A stretch of 64,000 nucleotides of DNA from contig NZ_CP004403.1 of the NCBI RefSeq assembly GCF_000730245.1, positions 806,001-870,000 of the forward strand, in the 5' to 3' direction. The notes under the pieces are model-generated. The model was not told the DNA's origin, searched no databases, and saw only the letters and a program-made list of their open reading frames with translations. This DNA is from an endosymbiont of Acanthamoeba sp. UWC8 (GTDB lineage Bacteria > Pseudomonadota > Alphaproteobacteria > Rickettsiales > Midichloriaceae). Both the position numbers and the translations under genes were made by a program. Shown here in pieces: positions 13,023 through 21,181 of the stretch (position 1 is its first letter; every line of letters begins with the position of its first letter).

Positions 13023-13370
13023 CTATTCTGCATATTCCCAGGCGTTTTCGATATGTGAAACTACTTTATTGCCTTCTAATAATATAAAATCAAACCTTAT
13101 ATCTTTATCATTAATACTATTCTCGGCCAGATAGTAATTTGCCGCTTGAGATATCCTTTTGATCTGCTTATTTGATAAAACTTCATAGTGCTTTAGTTTG
13201 GTTCTCGCTTTAACTTCAGTAAATATAATAGTGTCCTCATGACAAGCAATTATATCAATTTCTCCGTAAGCAGTTTTAAACCGTATTGATAAGATTTTAT
13301 AGCCCTTTGATCTTAAATACTCGCATCCCAACTCTTCTCCCCTTAAGCCGTATTGATAGGATTTCAGCAT
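13023..13370 (-). CDS. UPF0102 (YraN-like) endonuclease-fold protein
   Basis: This small protein of 115 residues belongs to the YraN family, which has a restriction-endonuclease-like fold and no established role. The diagnostic pattern GEIDIIACHEDTIIFTEVKAR is complete, including the E..D...EVK residues expected for metal binding. It lies 5 bp downstream of the pilT stop, and the TPR-pilT-yraN genes are probably one transcript. The 190 bp between it and murF holds no other gene. Confidence 0.9.
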   Translation of the reverse strand: MLKSYQYGLRGEELGCEYLRSKGYKILSIRFKTAYGEIDIIACHEDTIIFTEVKARTKLKHYEVLSNKQIKRISQAANYYLAENSINDKDIRFDFILLEGNKVVSHIENAWEYAE

Positions 13371-13375
13371 ACTAA

Positions 13376-14473
13376 TTAAAATTCGTTATCCTGATAAGTA
13401 AAGGGAGAAGCTAAGTTTTCCGAAGTTTTCGGCTGCTCTTCTTTATTATTAAGCTGCGCAGCATAATCTTTAGCAACTTCCTCGCTAATCATTCCTTTAG
13501 AATAAAGAGCATTGATAGATTGATCCATTAGTACCATTCCTTGTTTACTGCCAATTTGCATTAAAGAAGAAACTTGGTAAAGCTTATTTTCTCTTATTAA
13601 ATTTCTGATTGCCGAATTTGCAATCAAAACTTCATAAGCCGCTACCCTCTCATTACCGTTAGGTTTAGGCAGCAACGCCTGTGAAATAATGCCTTCCAGA
13701 GAGCTTGCAAGCATTGTCCTGATCATCGGTTTATCATTGGTCGGGAAGACATCCACTATCCTATCAATAGTTTTAGCAGCCGAGCTGGTATGCAATGTTC
13801 CAAAAACCAAATGCCCCGTTTCCGCGGCCGTAAGTGCAAGCTGAATGGTCTCCAAGTCTCTCAGCTCCCCGATCATTATTATATCCGGGTTTTCTCTCAA
13901 TGCGCTTTTAAGCGCTTTAGCAAATGAGTGAGTATTAGCACCTACTTCCCTTTGGTTTATTAAACATTTATTAGAAGTGAATTTATATTCTATCGGGTCT
14001 TCAATAGTTATGATATGTTTGCTGTATTGTGTATTAATATGCTCAATCATAGCTGCAAGTGTAGTACTTTTTCCGCTTCCGGTAGCCCCCGTCACAACTA
14101 CTAACCCTTTTTTAATTTTAGTAAACCTCTCAACTACTGCCGGCACCATTAATTCTTGCAGGTTTTTTATCTTGTCCGAGATTACCCTAATCGCAATACT
14201 TGGACCATTAATTGTGCTATAGATATTTGACCTATATCTAAATTTGTTGGATTCAATTGCAAAATCCAATTCTAAATCCTGTTTGAATATTTCTGCTTGT
14301 TGCTCATTAGCTATTGAGAAAAAGATCTTTTCTATATCTTCGGTAGTTAATTGGCTTACATTCAGCTTTTGCATTACACCGCCGATTCTAACTATCGGAG
14401 GATAACCGCAAGCCAGATGCAGATCCGAAGCATTATGTTCCCTTGCGTAGGTAAGTAAGCTGTTTAAGTCCAT
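13376..14473 (-). CDS. pilT: Type IV pilus twitching/retraction ATPase, PilT family
   Basis: This secretion-superfamily ATPase normally depolymerises type IV pili. The 365-residue product starts DLNSLLTYAREHNASDLHLA, the classic PilT N-terminal helix. It has Walker A GATGSGKST, the Asp-box region EDPIEYKF, the Walker B region IMIGELRD, the His box AETGHLVFGTLHT, and the C-terminal GMVLMDQSINALYSKGMIS block. It lacks the long N-terminal domain of PilB. No other pilus gene is visible except perhaps the TPR protein upstream, so it could serve pilus retraction, DNA uptake or something else. The last 20 residues are low-complexity. Confidence 0.92.
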   Translation of the reverse strand: MDLNSLLTYAREHNASDLHLACGYPPIVRIGGVMQKLNVSQLTTEDIEKIFFSIANEQQAEIFKQDLELDFAIESNKFRYRSNIYSTINGPSIAIRVISDKIKNLQELMVPAVVERFTKIKKGLVVVTGATGSGKSTTLAAMIEHINTQYSKHIITIEDPIEYKFTSNKCLINQREVGANTHSFAKALKSALRENPDIIMIGELRDLETIQLALTAAETGHLVFGTLHTSSAAKTIDRIVDVFPTNDKPMIRTMLASSLEGIISQALLPKPNGNERVAAYEVLIANSAIRNLIRENKLYQVSSLMQIGSKQGMVLMDQSINALYSKGMISEEVAKDYAAQLNNKEEQPKTSENLASPFTYQDNEF

Positions 14474-14501
14474 AAAATTATCTCCCTCATTCGGATATTG
14501 T

Positions 14502-15428
14502 CTATCCGTTCCCTTTTGCTATTAAAAATCTCGCTCTTTGTTTAATTATATTCAAACTCTGCGGCAAAGCTTCACCTGAATCCCCTGCTTCAATAATTTC
14601 TTTATATAATTTTAATGCCGGTTTGTATTTACCGATTTTGTCATACATTACTGCAGTATTATATTTATAAAGAATTTCCTGCGGTGAAATAATCATTGCT
14701 TTCCTAAGATAACTTTCAGCTTTATCATATTCTCCCTGCCTTGCATATATCATACCGATTTGTGCGAGCACCGGTGAATAATTCGGATTAGCTTTATTAA
14801 GCAGCATTAGTTCCTGTAAGCCTTTCTCTGGTGATTCTTCAGCAATTACCGCTAAGAAATTATGCAGCGCTTTCTGCTGATCCGGCTTGAGCTTCAGTAC
14901 TTCTTTATAGTAATATTTAGCCTCTTTTAATTGCCTTAGTTTATGGTACATAATACCTAAACTATAAAGAATATTTATATTATCCGACTCATGTATAAGA
15001 GCTTTTTTATATAAAAAAATTGCTGATTCATAGTGCCCGGCTAAAGCAGCTCGGTAGCCTTTATTAATAATTTCAACCAGGGGTAATTCAGTAGTTGATT
15101 GATTTTCAATTTTGATATTTAAATTAGTACTTTTAGAAGCACTTCCTCCGAGATTAACCGGGCTGGCAGGAGTAAAACCATAATTAATTTCCACTCCTTC
15201 TTTAGTAGGTATAGGCGGTTTAATAGCTTCCGCAATAGAATGAATCAGATCTTGTTCGGTTAAATTTTTATTAGTATTTTGAGGTATATTATTCGGCTCG
15301 GTTATAACTTTAGAAGCTTTGTTATCGGCTACTTTTTTTATATCCTGGCTACTGAAAGTAAGACAAGGAAACAAAATACCTAAAATATATAACAATAATA
15401 AAACTAGCTTCTTATATTTACAAAGCAT
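14502..15428 (-). CDS. Exported TPR-repeat protein
   Basis: The 308-residue product has a lysine-containing N terminus and a hydrophobic stretch (LVLLLLYILGILFPC) ending around residue 25, which is a likely signal peptide. The cysteine there does not fit a canonical lipobox. A low-complexity linker follows. From about residue 120 to the end there are at least four TPR units (for example GHYESAIFLYKKALIHESDN, LRQLKEAKYYYKEVLKLKPD, GEYDKAESYLRKAMIISPQE, GKYKPALKLYKEIIEAGD). It lies 28 bp upstream of pilT in the same direction. A periplasmic scaffold role, possibly in a pilus or envelope system, is an inference from context. Confidence 0.85.
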   Translation of the reverse strand: MLCKYKKLVLLLLYILGILFPCLTFSSQDIKKVADNKASKVITEPNNIPQNTNKNLTEQDLIHSIAEAIKPPIPTKEGVEINYGFTPASPVNLGGSASKSTNLNIKIENQSTTELPLVEIINKGYRAALAGHYESAIFLYKKALIHESDNINILYSLGIMYHKLRQLKEAKYYYKEVLKLKPDQQKALHNFLAVIAEESPEKGLQELMLLNKANPNYSPVLAQIGMIYARQGEYDKAESYLRKAMIISPQEILYKYNTAVMYDKIGKYKPALKLYKEIIEAGDSGEALPQSLNIIKQRARFLIAKGNG

Positions 15429-15781
15429 AATAAATACTTAATTGAAAAATAATTTTTTTCTTAATATATATTAAGGTAATGATTTTTAGTTTAATTTTCA
15501 AACTATTTATCCATTCTTAAGTTATATTGTATTTCATATATATTATGGCTTTTAGCTTATTGGACATAAGCTCTTCATAAACATACGAAGCATGCTTCAT
15601 ATGTTTTATTTATAAAAAGATTGCAATAATATTAAAAATTTATTACTAATTTGCCTAATGGCCGTAAGTTATATAGGCACTTAAGCTTTAAAAGCTTAGT
15701 TAAAAACTTTATTATCTGTGAAATGATTTTTAGGTAGCTAGAACAATATATTTATAATTAGTGATGGAACAGGGTTACATA
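15429..15781. promoter_or_regulatory. Divergent intergenic region with two dyad elements
   Basis: This 353-bp gap separates the divergent TPR-pilT transcript from the symporter-kinase gene. It contains no plausible gene. It holds a 28-bp near-perfect dyad at 15579-15606 (arms AAACATA/TATGTTT around the 12-bp palindrome GAAGCATGCTTC, with one mismatched pair). A second dyad lies at 15682-15698 (TAAGCTTT, one base, AAAGCTTA). Neither is followed by a T-run positioned as a terminator for a flanking gene, so operator or structured-leader roles are more likely. Confidence 0.5.
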
Positions 15782-18541
15782 ATGCAATATTTTGATATAG
15801 ATAAAACCATAGTTCTTATATTTTTGATGGCTACTTTAGTAATTGGAATAATTGCCGGCAAAGACCTCAAAAACATAAGAGAATATGCCATTGCCAATAA
15901 ATCATTTGGTACACCAGTATTGCTTATTACCCTGCTTGCAACGATGGTTGGGGGAGGCTCTACTACCGGAGATGTTGCTCAAATATTCGAGGATGGAATA
16001 GTTTATCTTTTAGCTATGATAGGACCGATAATAAGCGCCCTGATAATGGCTTATTATATCGCACCAAGATTTGACGGTAGATTTGACGGCATGATATCAG
16101 CAAGCGACCTGATAAAATACTTTTACGGAGTTAAGGCTGAAAAGTTTTCAGGAATTGCCGGATTCATAGCCTGCACTACATTACTTGCAATGCAATTAAT
16201 CGCACTTGGGCATTTAGCTGCAAATATTTTAAACATAAACTATACTTATGGAGTATTAATTACCAGCGGATTAATTATCGCTTACTCAACTTTCGGCGGA
16301 ATTAAATCGATAACCGTGACTGCTATTCTCCAATTTGCAATGTTGATTATCATGGTACCGATCATTGCTAATGTGGCGACTAACCAAGTAGGAGGATTAG
16401 GTAAAGTTTTTAGCGGTATTGAAACCGAACCTCATATGCAAATTATAAATCACCCTAAATTTTATGAATATTTACTACTTGGACTATTTTTCTCCTTACC
16501 TTTCAGCCTTTTCTTTCCTTCAATCATTCAGCGCTATTTAATGGCACAAAACAATAAACAAGTCGCCCATATTACCTATGCATACGCTGTTTTACAAATT
16601 GCCATGGTATTTATGGTAACCTGTATCGGTCTTTCCACATTAAAATTATACCCGAATGCCGAACCCCGAGTGCTGATACCCACATTAATAAATGACTACC
16701 TTCCTCCTTTGATAAAAGGTTTGGCAATTTCCGGAATGATAGCAGTGTTAATGTCCACTGCCGATTCATTTCTTAACTCAGCAGGTATACTAATTGCTCA
16801 TAATGTAATGCCGCAAAAAGCCCTTAAGACTGAGCTCGGCAAACTTAATTTCATGAAGTTATGTACCTTAACGGCAGGTTTGTTGGCAATGATGATTGCC
16901 CTGAGAAATTATAATATTATTAGCATATTAACATTAAGTTGTTCTCTTATACTCACCATTTTTGGTATACCTTTATTTTTCGGCATTTTAGGCTATCGGG
17001 TTTTAAAATCTTCTTTTTGGTTATGCAGCATTTGCTCTATAATTGCATCTACAGTAGCAAATAGCCTTAATATGGGGTCAGCAATTCCGATATTTACTGC
17101 TGCCCTAGGTTTTTTAGGTTATATCATCCCGCTTTTTATATTAAAACAAGGCTTAACAAAAGTCCTCTCGAATACGGCATCTCCTAAACAAGCTAGCACT
17201 GTAACCTATGAAAAAATGATTAAGATGATAGTTAAGCATTTACCTACGCCTAAGAATATATACAGGTATTCTAAAACCAAAGTAGAAAATTTTGGTGCTA
17301 ATCATCTAATGTTCGGAATATTTTGTTGTGTTAACTACATCGTGCCTTACTTTATGTGGACTCATCAAAAACCGCTTAATTACTTTGTAATGCTTAGCTT
17401 AAGGTTAATTGCCGGGCTACTATGCGTCGGATTATTATTTAAAGAATATTGGCCTAAACGATTTAAGAAATATTTCCCCCTGTATTGGCACCTTACTCTT
17501 ATGTATTGTTTGCCATTTGTAACTACCGTTATGTTTATTGTTATGAGTGCGGATGTCGAATGGCTGATCAACTTAACTTTAGCTATCATGTTGCTTGCAA
17601 TGCTTGTTGATTGGACAAGTTTTATTATAATATTTCTCACCGGTGTATTACTGGGCTATCTATTTTATGGGTCGGTGATCGGAGCACCTATTCCTCAGGT
17701 TGATTTTGATACTGTTTACTTATCAATTTATGTTTGTGTTTTTGCTACCCTAATAGGCTTATTATTTGCAAGGCGTAAAGAAATTGATACAGAGGAAAAG
17801 TTAGAGGTCATGCGTTTTTTCGGTGGCGCAATGGCACATGAAGTAAAAACTCCTCTTGCTGCTATTGATATGTGCGCTCAGCATATAGATCTGACTTTAT
17901 CAAGAATGATTACAACTCTGGAATCCGGCTCATCCGATAATTCTGTTTTAAAGGAATGTTCCGAACTTAAAGATTTAGCCTTAACCTTAAGAAAGATTAG
18001 CTCTCAAGGAATTAATACGGTAGGTAATCTACTAATGTCCTTAAAAAGCTCGGTGATCGCTGAAGATAAAAATGAGTATTATTTAATCGATTGCATAGAC
18101 CGTGTGCTGGTAGAATTTGGGAGAGATTTTGCCAAGCTTGAAAATATAGAAGTTAATATTCCCGGTAACTTTAAGTTTTACGGTTCAATGCACTATATGG
18201 AACAAGTTTTCCAAAACCTTTTTAATAATGCGTATAAATATGGTGGGGAGGCTGTTAATATTAAAATTTGGACTGAAGATAACAAATTAATTTTTGAGGA
18301 TAATGGAAGAGGTATACCTAGCCAAGATTTACCATATATATTTGATAGGTTTTATACTAAAAGTAAAGATGGTACAGGAATCGGATTAGCATTTTGTAGA
18401 ATGGTTATGGAAGATATGGAGGGAGATATCTCCTGTGAATCAGAGCTAAATAAATATACTCAATTTACTTTAGAGTTTCCGAAGCTCAAAAATGAAGAGC
18501 TAAAAGAAGAAGAGAAATCTATATTGGTAACTGCCGGTTAA
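15782..18541 (+). CDS. Sodium/solute symporter-histidine kinase fusion (CbrA-like architecture)
   Basis: The first ~450 residues form a PutP-like SSS-family transporter (ATMVGGGSTTGDVAQIFEDG; STFGGIKSITVTA; MSTADSFLNSAGI). A further block of about five membrane helices follows to residue ~650. The last ~250 residues are a histidine kinase with His686 in AHEVKTPLAAID, N box FNNAYKYGGE, G1 DNGRGIP and G2 GTGIGLAF. I chose the ATG at 15782 because AGGG lies 7 bp upstream. The GTG at 15761 has no such site. Total 919 residues. Pseudomonas CbrA has the same fusion plus a PAS domain, which I do not see here. No response-regulator gene is adjacent. The transporter part may sense or import an amino acid or organic acid. 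Confidence 0.9.
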   Translation: MQYFDIDKTIVLIFLMATLVIGIIAGKDLKNIREYAIANKSFGTPVLLITLLATMVGGGSTTGDVAQIFEDGIVYLLAMIGPIISALIMAYYIAPRFDGRFDGMISASDLIKYFYGVKAEKFSGIAGFIACTTLLAMQLIALGHLAANILNINYTYGVLITSGLIIAYSTFGGIKSITVTAILQFAMLIIMVPIIANVATNQVGGLGKVFSGIETEPHMQIINHPKFYEYLLLGLFFSLPFSLFFPSIIQRYLMAQNNKQVAHITYAYAVLQIAMVFMVTCIGLSTLKLYPNAEPRVLIPTLINDYLPPLIKGLAISGMIAVLMSTADSFLNSAGILIAHNVMPQKALKTELGKLNFMKLCTLTAGLLAMMIALRNYNIISILTLSCSLILTIFGIPLFFGILGYRVLKSSFWLCSICSIIASTVANSLNMGSAIPIFTAALGFLGYIIPLFILKQGLTKVLSNTASPKQASTVTYEKMIKMIVKHLPTPKNIYRYSKTKVENFGANHLMFGIFCCVNYIVPYFMWTHQKPLNYFVMLSLRLIAGLLCVGLLFKEYWPKRFKKYFPLYWHLTLMYCLPFVTTVMFIVMSADVEWLINLTLAIMLLAMLVDWTSFIIIFLTGVLLGYLFYGSVIGAPIPQVDFDTVYLSIYVCVFATLIGLLFARRKEIDTEEKLEVMRFFGGAMAHEVKTPLAAIDMCAQHIDLTLSRMITTLESGSSDNSVLKECSELKDLALTLRKISSQGINTVGNLLMSLKSSVIAEDKNEYYLIDCIDRVLVEFGRDFAKLENIEVNIPGNFKFYGSMHYMEQVFQNLFNNAYKYGGEAVNIKIWTEDNKLIFEDNGRGIPSQDLPYIFDRFYTKSKDGTGIGLAFCRMVMEDMEGDISCESELNKYTQFTLEFPKLKNEELKEEEKSILVTAG

Positions 18542-18579
18542 CAGCATCAAGTAAAATGATTATTTTCATCCAATAAAGA

Positions 18580-18608
18580 TTGAAGAAATTGTAAAAATGT
18601 ATTATATT
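18580..18608 (+). promoter_or_regulatory. Candidate tmRNA promoter
   Basis: TTGAAG at 18580-18585 and TATATT at 18603-18608 are separated by 17 bp. Transcription would begin around 18615, just before the tmRNA acceptor piece. Identified by eye. Confidence 0.4.
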
Positions 18609-18639
18609 TAAAATTGTCAGCAATGACTATGGTAATAAA

Positions 18640-18902
18640 TGTCGCTTATAATAGGCGTTTTGGACTCGGGGGCGGTACCCGACGCCTCCACCATTAAAAT
18701 TATGGGGGCGAACTAGCTTCGACAGGCGTTAAAAAAGGTAGATTTTACCCGGTATGATACCACCGATTATGGGTCAAAATAGTAAATGCAAACGATAATT
18801 TTGCTAGCAATGAAAGATTCGCTCCTATGGCTCTAGCAGCTTAAGTGTGAATTAATCATTAGCGGTTTGGGGGCTACCGGGCAACAGAAAGCCCCTTCTT
18901 TT
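18640..18902 (+). ncRNA. ssrA: Transfer-messenger RNA, two-piece (permuted) type
   Basis: The gene is circularly permuted as in other alphaproteobacteria. The 3' acceptor piece comes first, ending CGCCTCC plus ACCA at 18693, with a T arm TCGGG/CCCGA. It is followed after 10 bp by the 5' end GGGGGCG at 18704, which pairs with CGCCTCC to form the acceptor stem. The tag reading frame begins with the resume codon GCA at 18788 and ends TAA at 18842-18844. It encodes ANDNFASNERFAPMALAA, with the usual ANDNF start and hydrophobic ALAA degradation signal. tmRNA rescues stalled ribosomes and tags the product for proteolysis. The outer ends are approximate. Confidence 0.93.
18870..18902 (+). terminator. 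Hairpin with T-run ending ssrA
   Basis: GGGGCT (18870-18875) pairs with AGCCCC (18890-18895), followed by TTCTTTT. It fits an intrinsic terminator, though the stem could also be the last helix of the tmRNA coding piece. Confidence 0.5.
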
Positions 18903-18921
18903 AACTATTAGTAGGATAAAA

Positions 18922-19305
18922 GTGAAAAAATACGACAGCAATAACATCTTTGCTAAAATTATAAAAAATGAGATTGCTTGTAATAAAATCTATGAAGATG
19001 ATAATATAATTGCCTTCCATGATCTTCATCCCGCTGCCCCGCTTCATATTTTAGTAATACCTAAGGGAGAATATACTTCCTATGATGATTTCATTCTAAA
19101 AGCCTCAGAGCAGGAAATTGCACATTTTTTTAAAACGGTTAGAACCCTTACACATGATTTCGACCTTGCTGAAAGTGGATACAGATTAATTACCAACCAT
19201 GGCAGTGACGGAATGCAAACCATACCTCATTTTCATCTGCATATATTGGGCAAAACTAAGCTTGGCGCTTTAGTTGCTAATGATCAATATCACAAAGATA
19301 TATAA
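18922..19305 (+). CDS. HIT-family (histidine triad) nucleotide hydrolase
   Basis: The 127-residue protein is of the HINT branch, which hydrolyses purine nucleoside phosphoramidates. The triad appears as HFHLHILG near residue 105, and the N-terminal FAKIIKNEIACNKIYEDDNIIAFHD and HPAAPLHILVIPK blocks are typical. It lies just after the tmRNA gene and ends directly adjacent to the lipid A acyltransferase start, so the two are probably cotranscribed. It is common in reduced alphaproteobacterial genomes. The physiological substrate is unknown. Confidence 0.92.
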   Translation: MKKYDSNNIFAKIIKNEIACNKIYEDDNIIAFHDLHPAAPLHILVIPKGEYTSYDDFILKASEQEIAHFFKTVRTLTHDFDLAESGYRLITNHGSDGMQTIPHFHLHILGKTKLGALVANDQYHKDI

Positions 19306-20178
19306 ATGTTGAAGCAAATAAAATACTTATCAGAAGCTTTACTTGCTTGCATATACTTTTTGGTTTGCTACTTATTGCCTCTGGAAGTTGCATCTTCCTT
19401 AAGCGGTAAATTACTTGAAATAATAGGATGTTTATTTAAAGCGAACAAGGTAGCTTATAAAAACCTTACCTTATGTTTTCCGAACCTTAGCGAGCAAGAG
19501 AAGCATAAAATAATAAAAAAGATGTGGAATAATTTAGGGAGAGTGATTGGTGAGATTCCTCACTGGCAAACCATGTCTTCAAAAAAATTTGCTAAGCAAG
19601 TAACCATATGTGATTACTCAAATGGTGCCTTTCAAAAGGTCAAAAGTGCACTTTTTCTTTCCGCCCATTATGGTAATTGGGAAATCTTTCCGCGTTTATT
19701 AAAGGAAAATAATTTAAATCTTTCACTGGTTTATCGGCCGGCTAATAATCCGTTTGTAGATTACATAATTAGCAGAGCGCGCCACAAGCATGGAATAATT
19801 CAAATAAAAAAAGGAGTCGGTGGTATACGTAAAATTATGGAGAGCTTAAAATCAGGGCATTTAATCGGCATGCTGGTTGATCAGAAGACTAATGACGGCA
19901 TTGAAGTACCTTTCTTTAATCTTCCCACCCGAACTACCCCTGCTCCCGCAAATCTGGCTTTAAAGTTTAATATCCCGATTTACCTTGCTTGCGTTACACG
20001 GATTAAGGGAGCGCAATATAAAATTGAAATTTTCCCGGCTATAATTGCAAGTACAGAAGAAAATGCTTATTCCATTATGAGTAGAATTAACCTAAAAATG
20101 GAACAATGGATTAGAAAAGACCCGACCCAATGGTTTTGGGTTCATAAACGCTGGGATAAGGAGCTTTACCGTGAATAA
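19306..20178 (+). CDS. lpxL: Lipid A biosynthesis lauroyl/myristoyl acyltransferase family
   Basis: This membrane-associated acyltransferase adds a secondary acyl chain to lipid A. The 290-residue product has an N-terminal hydrophobic helix (residues 9-25), the catalytic HX4E motif in SAHYGNWE, and the later GHLIGMLVDQKTNDGIEVPFF and QWFWVHKRWD blocks. It begins immediately after the HIT gene stop. It implies that lipid A is made, unlike in Anaplasma or Ehrlichia. Whether it acts as LpxL or LpxM cannot be decided from sequence. Confidence 0.9.
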   Translation: MLKQIKYLSEALLACIYFLVCYLLPLEVASSLSGKLLEIIGCLFKANKVAYKNLTLCFPNLSEQEKHKIIKKMWNNLGRVIGEIPHWQTMSSKKFAKQVTICDYSNGAFQKVKSALFLSAHYGNWEIFPRLLKENNLNLSLVYRPANNPFVDYIISRARHKHGIIQIKKGVGGIRKIMESLKSGHLIGMLVDQKTNDGIEVPFFNLPTRTTPAPANLALKFNIPIYLACVTRIKGAQYKIEIFPAIIASTEENAYSIMSRINLKMEQWIRKDPTQWFWVHKRWDKELYRE

Positions 20179-20221
20179 CCGAAATTCTTTTTCAAAATAT
20201 AATTTTGAGAATTAATTTTTG

Positions 20222-21061
20222 TTATGTTATTCCCTTTTCAGATTGTTTTTGTGTCAATTCTCCGGCTTCCTTCATTACTCTACACATGGATTCAAGTTGG
20301 CTAACCCCATCTCTTGTCACCTCACCTTTGCTATACTTTATACCCTCATTAACTGCCCAAGTAGCTAACCCACCTACAACTCCGGCTACCATAGGTCCTT
20401 CTATAGCAAGAATAATCCCTGCAACAAGACCCGCACCCGGTACAAGAGCTGCCAGGGCGACTCCGGTCGCGATTGCAGCTGCGGCCACAACGACGGTTAC
20501 TATGGTTCCTACAGCTATTGCTATTTTAGATTGCAGGTCTTTTTTAGCCGAATCCATACCCTTTCCTTGTTCTATACTTGCTGCTAAATTATCTACACAA
20601 GAATTAATAATATTATCCAGCGCTTTAGAATTTTCATTTAACTTTTCTTCTAAAACATTAGCAGCCTTAATTTTTTCTTGTAACTCTTGCGGGATATCTT
20701 GAGAAGCAGGTGGGTTATTATCTCCTTTCGAATCTTGTTGCAGGGTTTTTAAGCTTTCTATAGTAGAAACTATGGAAAAGGGATTATCTTTAGAAGGATC
20801 AAATATAACTTTCAACGGTACATCTAAATTTGAAAAGTATTCACCAACCTTTACGGCTAATTCTGTTTTTAGTTTATTTTTTGCATTATTCTTTATATCT
20901 TCAGAAATGTCTGCTTTAGTAATTAGTCTGTCATTTTTCAGCTGTTCAATGATCTCCTCAATGTGATCCTTTAAGCTTTCTTTAAATTTTTCCGTAGCTT
21001 TTTTAGCTTTTAATTTTTCTACATATCTTTTATTATCTTCTTTACTCGGGATAATGAACAT
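20222..21061 (-). CDS. Unknown protein with helical N-terminal half and Ala/Gly-rich membrane hairpin
   Basis: The product has 279 residues from the ATG at 21061, supported by GAGGTG 4 bp upstream. A TTG at 21082 would fall almost on the predicted transcription start. The first ~170 residues are charged and helical, with coiled-coil potential. Around residues 185-245 there is a strongly hydrophobic Ala/Gly/Val-rich segment long enough for two membrane passes (centred on IVTVVVAAAAIATGVALAAL and VAGIILAIEGPMVAGVVGGL). A polar tail of about 40 residues follows. This resembles secreted proteins that insert into host membranes, but no family is recognised. The promoter carries the 11-bp ATTAAC repeat found before four other accessory genes. 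Confidence 0.8.
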   Translation of the reverse strand: MFIIPSKEDNKRYVEKLKAKKATEKFKESLKDHIEEIIEQLKNDRLITKADISEDIKNNAKNKLKTELAVKVGEYFSNLDVPLKVIFDPSKDNPFSIVSTIESLKTLQQDSKGDNNPPASQDIPQELQEKIKAANVLEEKLNENSKALDNIINSCVDNLAASIEQGKGMDSAKKDLQSKIAIAVGTIVTVVVAAAAIATGVALAALVPGAGLVAGIILAIEGPMVAGVVGGLATWAVNEGIKYSKGEVTRDGVSQLESMCRVMKEAGELTQKQSEKGIT

Positions 21062-21095
21062 ATCCACCTCTTCATTATACAATAATCATTATTAT

Positions 21096-21128
21096 ATAAT
21101 AATTATAAAAGGTTAATTTTCAGTTAAT
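21096..21128 (-). promoter_or_regulatory. ATTAAC direct-repeat promoter (11-bp period)
   Basis: Reading the minus strand, ATTAAC occurs at 21128-21123 and 21117-21112, spaced 11 bp. TATTAT follows at 21101-21096, beginning 16 bp after the start of the proximal copy. The start of transcription would be near 21089, leaving a short leader with the GAGGTG ribosome site. The same layout precedes the genes at 41277, 43043, 58181 and 62830. Confidence 0.65.
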
Positions 21129-21181
21129 TAAGAAAATGATAACATATATAACTATGCATTCTACTTTTCTGTACACATATT

